Of a DNA stretch of 58,986 nt, positions 26,380 to 33,892 are shown in pieces. The stretch covers positions 1 through 58,986 of the forward strand of contig JANPBQ010000109.1 of NCBI GenBank assembly GCA_031430555.1. Reading direction: 5' to 3'. Source of the stretch: UKL13-2 sp031430555 (GTDB taxonomy: Bacteria; Pseudomonadota; Gammaproteobacteria; Burkholderiales; Usitatibacteraceae). Numbering within the stretch: the first letter of the stretch is position 1; the number at the start of each line of letters is the position of its first letter. The position numbers and the translations under genes were made by a program. The notes under the pieces were generated by a model, which worked only from the letters and a program-made list of their open reading frames with translations, did no database searches and was not told the origin of the DNA.

Positions 26380-28712
26380 GCGACCACCTCCACTCGCCGC
26401 ACGGCATTCACCGCCGCGAGGATCGCCTCCGGCGTGGCGGGTGCATTCAGCGACGGATTGATGCCTGTTTTGGCGACACTCGCGATCGCATCGCGTATCG
26501 CGAAGAAAACCGAAAATGCCAGCAACAATGGCGGCTCGCCGACCGCCTTCGAACGAAAAATCGTGTCTTCCACGTTGTGATTTTTGAACAGCGCTATCCT
26601 GAAATCCTCCGGACAATCGTTGACAGCGGGAATCTTGTAAGTCGATGGCGCATGCGTCATGAGTCGACCTTTCTCGTTCCACCAAAGCTCCTCGGTGGTG
26701 AGCCAGCCGACACCCTGAATAAATGCCCCCTCGATTTGGCCGAGGTCAATCGCCGGATTGATGGAATTGCCGGCATCGTGCAACAAATCCGCGCGCAGCA
26801 GTTTCGATTCGCCTGTCAACGTATCGACAATGACCTCCGACACCGCCGCCCCATAAGCGAAATACAGGAACGGCCTGCCTTCCAGCGTGGCGCGATCCCA
26901 ATGCAGTTTGGGTGTTGCGTAAAAGCCGTCCGACCACAGTTGTACGCGGGCATGATGAGCAAGTAAGACGAGTGCCGGAAAAGGCAGTGTCTTCCCGTTC
27001 ACCTGCACGTCGCCCGCCGCGAAAACAACTTTATCCGGTGTGCCGCCAAACTTGCCGGCCGCAAATTCAGCAAGGCGCAATCTGATGGTCGCCGCGGCAT
27101 TTTGCGCCGCCTTTCCGTTCAAATCGCTGCCAGTAGACGCAGCCGTCGCAGAGGTATTCGCGACTTTGCTGGTGTCCGTTGCGGTCGATCGTACGCTCGA
27201 CAGCGGCATACCCAGTTCGCTGGCCACCACTTGAGCCACTTTGGTGTGTAGACCCTGCCCCATTTCCGTGCCGCCATGGTTCACGAGAATGGAACCATCG
27301 GTGTAAATATGCACCAACGCGCCGGCCTGATTGTAATGCACCATGTTGAACGAGATGCCGAACTTCACCGGCGTCAATGCAATACCTTTTTTCAGGATCG
27401 GGCTCGTTGAATTGAAGGCGCGAATTTGTTCGCGACGTCGTCGATAGTCGCTTGAGTGCTCAAGTTCTTCCACCAACTCAAGGATCACGTTGTCTTCGAC
27501 TTGCATTCCGTACGGCGTGGTATTGCGTTCACTCACGCCGTAGAAATTTCGCCTGCGAACATCCAGCGGATCCAGACTCAGCGCGCGCGCAATGTCGTCA
27601 AGCACGTATTCGATTGCGATCGCGCCTTGCGGACCGCCGAATCCGCGAAAGGCTGTATTGGATTGCGTATTGGTGCGCGCCGCAAATCCGCGAATATCGA
27701 CATCGCTCAAATAGTAGGCATTGTCGACATGGCAAACGGCGCGCGACATCACCGGCCCCGACAAATCGGCTGAATAGCCTGCGCGGGCGATCATTTCCAA
27801 TGTCAACGCGTGGATCAAACCGTTTTCGTCGAATCCCACTTCATACCGGTGTTGAAAATCGTGGCGCTTACCGGTGATGAGCATGTCGTCGTCTCGGTCA
27901 AGCCTGAGCTTCACCGGCCTTTGCAAGCGCTGCGCGGCCATCGCGGCGATGCAGGCGAATTGCGCCGATTGCGATTCCTTGCCGCCAAACCCGCCGCCCA
28001 TGCGCCGTACTTCCACCAAAACCTGATTTGAATGCAGCTTCAACGCATGTGCGATCAGGTGCTGCATCTCACTTGGATGCTGAGTTGAGCACCAAACGCG
28101 CATCCCGTTGTCCTCCGCCGGAATCGCATAGGACACCTGACCTTCCAGGTAGAAATGCTCTTGTCCTCCGACGCCAAAGCACCCTGACAATTTGCGGGGC
28201 GCGCGCGTCATTGCCCGTGCCACATCGCCGCGCGATCGCCGCATCTCGGGAATCACGAGCGCGCCGGACTCTTTCGCATGCAACGGGGAGAGCTCGGCCG
28301 GCAACTCGTCGTACTCGATCACCGCGATGCGCGCGGCCCGGCGCGCAGCGTCGCGAGTCGATGCGATCACTGCAAAAATCGGTTGGCCTGTATAGGACAC
28401 GACACCATCAGCGAGGATCGGATCGTCCTGGATGATTGGGCCGCAGGAATTGGCACCTGGAACATCATCAGCAGTGAGCACAGCAACGACGCCCGGAAAA
28501 GCAAACACCGCCGAAAGATCCATACCCGTGATTTTTGCGTGCGCGCAATCACTCAGCCCCAGCGCCGCATGCAAGGTTCCACTGGCCTCGGCAACGTCGT
28601 CGACATAAATCGCCGAACCGGATACATGCATGTGCGCGGATTCGTGCGGCGCTGCCATTCCCGCCGCACCTTCGGAGAAATTCGTTGCCGCGCTTGGCAG
28701 TCCGTCGTTCAT
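26376..28712 (-). CDS. xdhB: Xanthine dehydrogenase, molybdopterin-binding subunit XdhB
   Basis: A 778-residue large subunit holding the Moco site. Conserved segments are GSAIYVDDV near the N-terminus, QEHFYLEGQVSYAIP, MGGGFGGKESQSAQFA, the RGFGGPQGAIAIEYVLDDIA segment, GGTEMGQGLHTKVAQVVASE and the C-terminal IEGAFIQGVGWLTTEELWW and SKAVGEPPLLLA (catalytic Glu). It overlaps xdhA and xdhC by four bases each. It oxidises hypoxanthine and xanthine to urate with XdhA. Confidence 0.96.
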   Translation of the reverse strand: MNDGLPSAATNFSEGAAGMAAPHESAHMHVSGSAIYVDDVAEASGTLHAALGLSDCAHAKITGMDLSAVFAFPGVVAVLTADDVPGANSCGPIIQDDPILADGVVSYTGQPIFAVIASTRDAARRAARIAVIEYDELPAELSPLHAKESGALVIPEMRRSRGDVARAMTRAPRKLSGCFGVGGQEHFYLEGQVSYAIPAEDNGMRVWCSTQHPSEMQHLIAHALKLHSNQVLVEVRRMGGGFGGKESQSAQFACIAAMAAQRLQRPVKLRLDRDDDMLITGKRHDFQHRYEVGFDENGLIHALTLEMIARAGYSADLSGPVMSRAVCHVDNAYYLSDVDIRGFAARTNTQSNTAFRGFGGPQGAIAIEYVLDDIARALSLDPLDVRRRNFYGVSERNTTPYGMQVEDNVILELVEELEHSSDYRRRREQIRAFNSTSPILKKGIALTPVKFGISFNMVHYNQAGALVHIYTDGSILVNHGGTEMGQGLHTKVAQVVASELGMPLSSVRSTATDTSKVANTSATAASTGSDLNGKAAQNAAATIRLRLAEFAAGKFGGTPDKVVFAAGDVQVNGKTLPFPALVLLAHHARVQLWSDGFYATPKLHWDRATLEGRPFLYFAYGAAVSEVIVDTLTGESKLLRADLLHDAGNSINPAIDLGQIEGAFIQGVGWLTTEELWWNEKGRLMTHAPSTYKIPAVNDCPEDFRIALFKNHNVEDTIFRSKAVGEPPLLLAFSVFFAIRDAIASVAKTGINPSLNAPATPEAILAAVNAVRRVEVVA

Positions 28713-30211
28713 GTTCGCGACACTGCAAACACGCTCAGTGCCTCAATTGGCAGCGGGTTCTCTGTACGCGTTTCGAGATAGAAACGTTGCAAAAGATTCT
28801 GTGCGGCGGTCATTCGATAATGCGCAGTCGCACGGACGTCGGAGAGTGGCGCGAAATCCTTGGTCAAAATCTTCATTGCGACTTGCAATGTGGCGTCATT
28901 CCATTCGCACCCAACCAAACACTTTTCGGTAAGCATCGCCCGCTTCGGTGTCGCGGCCATTCCGCCGAATGCAATCCGGCAGTGCTTGACGGTCGAACCT
29001 TCCAGTTCAATGGCGAACGCCGCGCAAACCGCAGAAATATCGGAATCGAAACGCTTTGATAATTTGTACACGCGAAATCGTTGAGTTGGCAATGGTTTCG
29101 GTATCACGATACTTACAAGCACTTCGTCGGCCCGCATCGCCGATTGACGATACCCAATGTACAGATCTTCAAGCGGCATTTCCCGCACGCGAGTCGAATT
29201 GCGAAGCGCAATGCGTGTGCCGAGTGCGATCAGCGCCGGCATTGCATCGCCGATGGGCGAACCGTTGGCGATGTTGCCGCCGAGTGTTCCCACATTTCGG
29301 ATCGGCCTCGACGCGAACCGTTCCCACATCTCGTTCATCTCGGGAAAGTGAGTCGTCAATGCCGAATAGGCATCCGTCAACGTCACCGCCGCACCGATTG
29401 CGATCGACGTTGAGTCCTCGGAAATTGCCCGAAGTTCCTCGACATCGCCGGTGTAGAGAATGACGCCCAAATCGCGAAACTGTTTGTTCACCCAGAGGCC
29501 AACATCGGTTCCCCCCGCCAAAATTGTTGACGTCGGGAAATTCGCACGCAAGGCGATCAATTGACTTAGGTTGCGGGTTGCAAAGAATTTCTGGCCTGAA
29601 AATTCATAGTACAGCTCGCCGGAAAGTCGAGCGCTTGGCAAACGATCAAGTTCATTTGACAAAGCATCGCGATTGAAATCAACCATCGGCGCTTCCAGCA
29701 TGCGTTTGCCGGCTTCAACAATGGGCCGATAGCCGGTGCAACGGCATAGATTGCCAGTGATCGCCCGGCGCACGTTGTTTTCATTCGGCGGCACGGGATT
29801 TTGAGGATCCACACAATCAACATACAACGCCCATAGCGACATGACGAATCCCGGTGTGCAAAAACCGCATTGCGATCCGTGGCATTCGACCATCGCCGCC
29901 TGCACCGGATGCAACTCGCCAGCATTGCCGCGAAGGGACTCGACCGTGAACAACGCTTTGCCGCCCAGCGTCGGCAAAAATTGAATGCAGGCGTTGACGG
30001 CTTTCAACTCAACCTTTCCATTCACTTTCTCGCCCACCACCACCGTGCAGGCGCCGCAATCTCCTTCCGCGCAACCTTCTTTGGTTCCTGTGCAGCGCTC
30101 ACGTTGACGCAAAAACTCCAGGACGGTCATGGTCGGTACGACATCGTCGACCATTGTCGGCCGGCCATTCAACAGAAAATGGATAGGTTGCGACTGCTGG
30201 TTATCGTGCAT
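28709..30211 (-). CDS. xdhA: Xanthine dehydrogenase, iron-sulfur/FAD subunit XdhA
   Basis: A 500-residue small subunit. The N-terminal plant-type 2Fe-2S domain has CTGTKEGCAEGDCGAC; the second 2Fe-2S domain has SQCGFCTPGFVMSL and NLCRCTGYRPI. The FAD-binding domain includes TILAGGTDVGLWVNKQ, NVGTLGGNIANGSPIGDA and a CO-dehydrogenase-type C-terminal part. It begins two bases after the uraH stop. The stop overlaps xdhB. All expected cluster cysteines appear to be present. Confidence 0.96.
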   Translation of the reverse strand: MHDNQQSQPIHFLLNGRPTMVDDVVPTMTVLEFLRQRERCTGTKEGCAEGDCGACTVVVGEKVNGKVELKAVNACIQFLPTLGGKALFTVESLRGNAGELHPVQAAMVECHGSQCGFCTPGFVMSLWALYVDCVDPQNPVPPNENNVRRAITGNLCRCTGYRPIVEAGKRMLEAPMVDFNRDALSNELDRLPSARLSGELYYEFSGQKFFATRNLSQLIALRANFPTSTILAGGTDVGLWVNKQFRDLGVILYTGDVEELRAISEDSTSIAIGAAVTLTDAYSALTTHFPEMNEMWERFASRPIRNVGTLGGNIANGSPIGDAMPALIALGTRIALRNSTRVREMPLEDLYIGYRQSAMRADEVLVSIVIPKPLPTQRFRVYKLSKRFDSDISAVCAAFAIELEGSTVKHCRIAFGGMAATPKRAMLTEKCLVGCEWNDATLQVAMKILTKDFAPLSDVRATAHYRMTAAQNLLQRFYLETRTENPLPIEALSVFAVSRT

Positions 30212-30213
30212 CG

Positions 30214-30567
30214 TCAGCTGCCCCGATAAGTCGAATAACTCCAGGGCGAAATCAGCAATGGCACGTGGTAATGCTGCGTGGGTTCGCCAACGCCAAAACG
30301 CAGCACCACTTCTCCCAGGAATGGCGGTTCAGATTGGCGCACGCTGGCGGCGGCGAAGTATTGTCCGGCCTGAAAAACCAATTCGTATTCGCCTGGCTGA
30401 AAGTTCTCTCCTTCCAAAAGCGGCGCATCGCACCGGCCGTCAGCATTGGTCAGAACCGCGCAAATTTGGACTCGATTGCCACCACTCAACCGAAAAAGTG
30501 CCAACCGCATTCCTGCGGCGGGCTTCCCCAACGAAGTATCCAGCACATGCGTCGTGAGTCGCCCCAT
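30214..30567 (-). CDS. uraH: 5-hydroxyisourate hydrolase (transthyretin-like)
   Basis: A 117-residue HIUase that opens 5-hydroxyisourate to OHCU. It shows the N-terminal LTTHVLDTSLGKPAAGM and the C-terminal signature YRGS; the central HYHVPLLISPWSYSTYRGS is diagnostic. The ATG at 30567 (MGRLTTH) gives the family length; ten further codons upstream are not supported. It is the first gene of the minus-strand purine operon, divergent from the GntR-type regulator. Confidence 0.95.
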   Translation of the reverse strand: MGRLTTHVLDTSLGKPAAGMRLALFRLSGGNRVQICAVLTNADGRCDAPLLEGENFQPGEYELVFQAGQYFAAASVRQSEPPFLGEVVLRFGVGEPTQHYHVPLLISPWSYSTYRGS

Positions 30568-30614
30568 ACGCTTTCTCCACCCATCAAAGTTTCTCAATCA
30601 TGTCGGTCAGTGGA

Positions 30615-30651
30615 ATTATTGTCAACATAATACGATTGATTTTGTACACAA
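30615..30651. promoter_or_regulatory. Candidate GntR/FCD operators in the uraH/gntR divergent region
   Basis: Two dyads lie centrally in the 141-base divergent region: an imperfect ATTATTGTCAACATAAT at 30615-30631 and TTGTACACAA at 30642-30651. Both carry TTGT and ACA half-sites of the kind bound by FadR/FCD-type GntR regulators. The spacing between centres is about 24 bases. The adjacent regulator gene is the obvious candidate ligand-responsive repressor. The assignment is inference. Confidence 0.55.
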
Positions 30652-30708
30652 TATGCGTCAAGCTGATCATTCCAACCCACCAGATGGACAATTTGGAACC
30701 CCACTTGC

Positions 30709-31488
30709 ATGCCAGCGCTCAAAGCAAAAGCACCCAAAGTGCCTCAAGCGGTTTCCCGCACTGCCCCCACTATCGCACCAGTCCCGAGCAGCGAAAATGT
30801 GTATGAACGAATTCACGAGGCGATCCTGGACCATCGACTTTCGCCGCGCACCAAGCTGAAAGAAGTGGCGCTCGCGGAACTGTTTGGCGTCACCCGGAGC
30901 GCCGTCAGACACGCATTCGCACGGCTGCATGCGATGAAACTCATCGAATTGCGGCCAAACCGCGGCGCGATTGTCGCGAGCCCTTCGATCGCCGAAAGCC
31001 GCGACCTGTTTGCGGCGCGACGAACCATTGAGGGCGCTATTGTCGATAAACTTGCGCGGGAAGTTTCAACGCAGCAGGTAAAGGAACTTCGCAAGATGGT
31101 GCAGCGCGAAGACCATGCCTATCGACACGGCGAGATGCGTGAAGGCCTGAAACTTTCGGTGGATTTTCACCGGGTCATTGCAACGATGGCGGGCAACACG
31201 GTATTTGCAGAGGTATTGGATCAAATGGTATCGCGCACGCCATTGGTGGTGGCGGCCTATCGCGACGCAACGCGAACGAATGCCTGCGCCAATCGCGAGC
31301 ATGCTGACTTGGTCGATGCGATTGCGGCGCACGATGCCGACGCTGCCGTTCGCATCATGAAATGCCACCTGTGCAGCCTGGAAAGCCAACTCAATTTCGC
31401 CGACGACACGCCCGCAAATGAACTCGCGAACATTTTCGGCTTGGATGCGCGTTCGTCCAAGATGCCGCCACGCCGCTCGCAGGTTTAG
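30709..31488 (+). CDS. GntR-family (FCD domain) transcriptional regulator
   Basis: A 259-residue regulator. The N-terminal winged helix (about 30-95) includes ENVYERIHEAILDHRLSPRT and FGVTRSAVRHAFARLHAMKL. The C-terminal FCD all-helical ligand domain contains the metal-coordinating pattern DFHRVIATMAGNTVF and later NREHADLVDAIAAHDADAA. It is divergent from the purine operon and upstream of puuE, and so probably controls purine or ureide use. The N-terminal 28 residues are Ala/Pro-rich and disordered. Confidence 0.92.
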   Translation: MPALKAKAPKVPQAVSRTAPTIAPVPSSENVYERIHEAILDHRLSPRTKLKEVALAELFGVTRSAVRHAFARLHAMKLIELRPNRGAIVASPSIAESRDLFAARRTIEGAIVDKLAREVSTQQVKELRKMVQREDHAYRHGEMREGLKLSVDFHRVIATMAGNTVFAEVLDQMVSRTPLVVAAYRDATRTNACANREHADLVDAIAAHDADAAVRIMKCHLCSLESQLNFADDTPANELANIFGLDARSSKMPPRRSQV

Positions 31489-31500
31489 CGGCGATCACTT

Positions 31501-32439
31501 ATGACAACCCTCAACACACATTACCCGAGAAACTTGATTGGCTATGGAGCCAATCCGCCACAGGCGAATTGGCCCGGGCAGGCGCGTATCGCTGTTCAAT
31601 TCGTGCTGAATTACGAGGAAGGCGCGGAGAGTTCGGTATTGCACGGCGACAAGGCATCCGAACAGTTTCTGTCGGAAATCATCGGTGCTGCCGCGTATGA
31701 AGCCCGCCACTTGAGCATGGAATCGCTCTATGAGTATGGATCACGGGCCGGTGTGTGGCGGATCCTGCGCGAGTTTGAACGTCGCCAACTCCCGCTTACC
31801 GTGTTCGGCGTGGCAATGGCGCTAGCGCGGCATCCCGAATTGGTTAGCGCGCTCGGCGTACTCGGCCACGAGATCGCCTGCCACGGCTGGCGCTGGATTC
31901 ATTATCAGAATATCGATGAGGCTGAAGAGCGCGAACACATGCGCCTTGCCGTGGAAGCATTCAAACGCATGACCGGCAGCGCGCCGGCCGGCTGGTATAC
32001 CGGACGCGACAGCCCAAACACGCGGCGGCTTTTGGTCGAGCATGGCGGCTTCACCTATGACTCAGACTACTATGGTGATGATTTGCCTTTTTGGACGAAC
32101 GTTTCGACCTCTAGTGGAAAAACCTTTCCACATTTGGTGGTGCCCTATGCGCTCGATACCAACGACATGCGGTTCGCGACCGCGCAGGGATTCAACACTG
32201 GCGACGACTTTTTTCAATATCTGCGGGATGCGTTCGACGTGCTCTACGCGGAAGGTGACGAGGTGCCGAAAATGCTCTCCATCGGCATGCATTGCCGCTT
32301 GTTGGGTCGGCCGGGGCGGTTTCTGGCGTTGCAACGATTCCTGGACCACGTTGAAAGGCATGATAGGGTTTGGGTTGCAAGGCGGGTTGATATTGCCGAT
32401 CATTGGAGCGTCAATCACCCACCTGTTTCTGCAACTTGA
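31501..32439 (+). CDS. puuE: Allantoinase PuuE (polysaccharide-deacetylase fold)
   Basis: A 312-residue member of the metal-independent PuuE allantoinase group, converting allantoin to allantoate. Typical elements are YPRNLIGYGANPPQANWPG, VQFVLNYEEGAESSVLHGD, the YGSRAGVWRILREFE segment, EIACHGWRWIHYQN and GWYTGRDSPNTRRLL. No OHCU decarboxylase domain is attached, unlike some fused versions. It begins 12 bases after the GntR gene, so both are likely cotranscribed. The stop is followed by about 400 bases without a gene. Confidence 0.94.
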   Translation: MTTLNTHYPRNLIGYGANPPQANWPGQARIAVQFVLNYEEGAESSVLHGDKASEQFLSEIIGAAAYEARHLSMESLYEYGSRAGVWRILREFERRQLPLTVFGVAMALARHPELVSALGVLGHEIACHGWRWIHYQNIDEAEEREHMRLAVEAFKRMTGSAPAGWYTGRDSPNTRRLLVEHGGFTYDSDYYGDDLPFWTNVSTSSGKTFPHLVVPYALDTNDMRFATAQGFNTGDDFFQYLRDAFDVLYAEGDEVPKMLSIGMHCRLLGRPGRFLALQRFLDHVERHDRVWVARRVDIADHWSVNHPPVSAT

Positions 32440-32632
32440 CCGAGAAATTTTCGACCCCAATCCATTTCGGAATTTTCGACGGAATTAGAAATTGTGCGAC
32501 AACTACGGTAAGTTTTTCGACTGCGCACGTTTCGCGTGCTACGTTTGTCAGAAAATTTTACACACTAACTTGGCCAGAGTTTAATTTAAACAATTGTTTT
32601 ATATGTGTTTTTCCAGTATTGGATAGCTCGAT

Positions 32633-32650
32633 CTGTGAACCACTTCACAG
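32633..32650. promoter_or_regulatory. Perfect dyad upstream of the PEP-CTERM promoter
   Basis: CTGTGAACCACTTCACAG has 7-base perfect arms around CCAC. It lies about 115-130 bases before the -24 box of the sigma-54 promoter, a normal place for an activator or modulator site. The binding protein is unknown. Confidence 0.4.
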
Positions 32651-32666
32651 AATCTCACATTAAACG

Positions 32667-32693
32667 TTCCGGCAAAATTTACACATGCCGGAA
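32667..32693. promoter_or_regulatory. Candidate PrsR enhancer site
   Basis: Perfect 8-base inverted arms TTCCGGCA (32667-32674) and TGCCGGAA (32686-32693) are separated by 11 bases. The centre lies about 80 bases before the -24 element, where sigma-54 activators usually bind. PrsR, a Fis-type sigma-54 activator, is encoded 5 kb downstream. The link is inferred. Confidence 0.5.
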
Positions 32694-32755
32694 TTGCATT
32701 GACGTCACGTAGGCGAAGACCCATTAAGTATTTGTTATTAAAGGATAAAAATTGG

Positions 32756-32772
32756 TTGGCCCGGCAATTGCT
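32756..32772 (+). promoter_or_regulatory. Sigma-54 (-24/-12) promoter of the PEP-CTERM gene
   Basis: TTGGCCCGGCAATTGCT matches the sigma-54 consensus TGGCACG-N4-TTGCW with one mismatch, and has the required GG-N10-GC spacing (GG 32758-32759, GC 32770-32771). The expected start site lies near 32783, giving a leader of about 60 bases that includes the AAGGAG ribosome site before the ATG at 32842. The rest of 32440-32841 is AT-rich and holds only the two dyads listed separately. Confidence 0.75.
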
Positions 32773-32841
32773 TATATGCACACGAAAGATTCATGTTTGT
32801 TTCTGTCCTCAGGGTACGCAACACTTGCAAGGAGCAAGAAA

Positions 32842-33486
32842 ATGAAAATCAATAAATGGGCTTATTCAATTTTGGCGGCTAGCCTTATGGCGATGTCCGC
32901 AGGGACAGCACATGCGACCCTGATTCTCACGTTGGATGACAATGCGGGCAATACGAAAACCATTGTAGATAATGGGGAGGGCGATTCCGACATGTCCATC
33001 GGCGGAATTGCGTGGATCGGTACACTTGGCACCTGGGTGCAGAACATCACAGGTGGATTATCCAACAGGCCTGGTATTGACGGTGTGGCGACGCTTGATT
33101 TGGTCTCACTCAATTTTTCGCGCGGTGCAGGCACGCTGACAATGACATTGACAGACGGATTATTTACGACACCCAACGGTCCAGGGTTTGGCGCAACGAC
33201 CCAAGTCGGCGGCGTGGCGGGCGGCAGCGCGTCGTTCAATTCCCTTTTGAACGGTAATTCGGTCGGTACCTTTAGCACCGGCAGCGGCGCATTTTCGGGA
33301 ACGAACAATGCCGGCGTTGATACCACTGGCGGTTTTTCATTGACGCAAGTGGCCACTATCACTCACAACGGTCGTGGAAACTCCAGCTTCAATATCATCA
33401 CAACCGTACCGGAACCTGCGACGTTGGGCCTCCTTGGCTTGGGATTGATCGGCCTGGGGTTTGCTCGCCGCCGGCGTAATCGCTAA
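32842..33486 (+). CDS. PEP-CTERM sorting-domain protein
   Basis: A 214-residue exported protein. It has an N-terminal signal peptide (MKINKWAYSILAASLMAMSA, then GTAHA), a Gly/Asn/Thr-rich low-charge central region, and a C-terminal sorting signal. The signal comprises VPEPATLGLLGLGLIGLGFA followed by RRRRNR: the PEP motif, a transmembrane helix and a basic tail. It is a substrate for the exosortase encoded next. The start is fixed by AAGGAG upstream of the ATG at 32842. It sits behind a sigma-54 promoter and is followed by a strong terminator, so it is a single-gene unit. The central domain is not recognised. Confidence 0.93.
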   Translation: MKINKWAYSILAASLMAMSAGTAHATLILTLDDNAGNTKTIVDNGEGDSDMSIGGIAWIGTLGTWVQNITGGLSNRPGIDGVATLDLVSLNFSRGAGTLTMTLTDGLFTTPNGPGFGATTQVGGVAGGSASFNSLLNGNSVGTFSTGSGAFSGTNNAGVDTTGGFSLTQVATITHNGRGNSSFNIITTVPEPATLGLLGLGLIGLGFARRRRNR

Positions 33487-33537
33487 CGGACTGTCCTCGC
33501 AGGCAAATCTCTTCGCGTTCCTGCCACGTACGACTTG

Positions 33538-33562
33538 GAAACCCCCGCACTGCGGGGGTTTC
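33538..33562 (+). terminator. Rho-independent terminator after the PEP-CTERM gene
   Basis: An 11-bp perfect stem (GAAACCCCCGC with GCGGGGGTTTC) with loop ACT is followed by a short T-rich TCTCATTT. It is 50 bases after the stop codon and isolates the gene from xrtA. Confidence 0.8.
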
Positions 33563-33665
33563 TCATTTGAGGTGTCGCGGCCAGCGAATTGCCACTCCGA
33601 GTATTGCCCGCCCGATGCGCGCGAGATCGCTTGGCTACCAACAAACGCTGTGCGGGCGACCATTT

Positions 33666-33694
33666 TTGTCGTATTCTCGACCAAGAAATATTAT
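33666..33694 (+). promoter_or_regulatory. Candidate sigma-70 promoter for xrtA
   Basis: TTGTCG and TATTAT are separated by 17 bases, about 200 bases before the xrtA start. The match is moderate (4/6 and 5/6). The rest of 33563-33892 shows no gene, repeat or other signal I can support. Confidence 0.35.
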
Positions 33695-33892
33695 TCACCT
33701 TCGATTCGAATTCCCGCATTTCCTGTCATGTAACATAGGCCGAATGACCTGTCAGAAAAGCACGCACCTCGCCCTGTCGACATCTCCGCAATTCACGCAA
33801 TTCCGTTGCGTTGCGACCAAAAAGGCGATCCCGCCGCAAATTGCGCATTCCAAGGCCGGCCAGTCCATTAGGCGATTCCCCTGCGAGTCAAC

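Noticed and set aside
26380..26685. Upstream extension of xdhC
   Set aside because: These codons lie antisense-like within xdhB coding sequence in another frame; the ATGA overlap start gives the conserved N-terminus.
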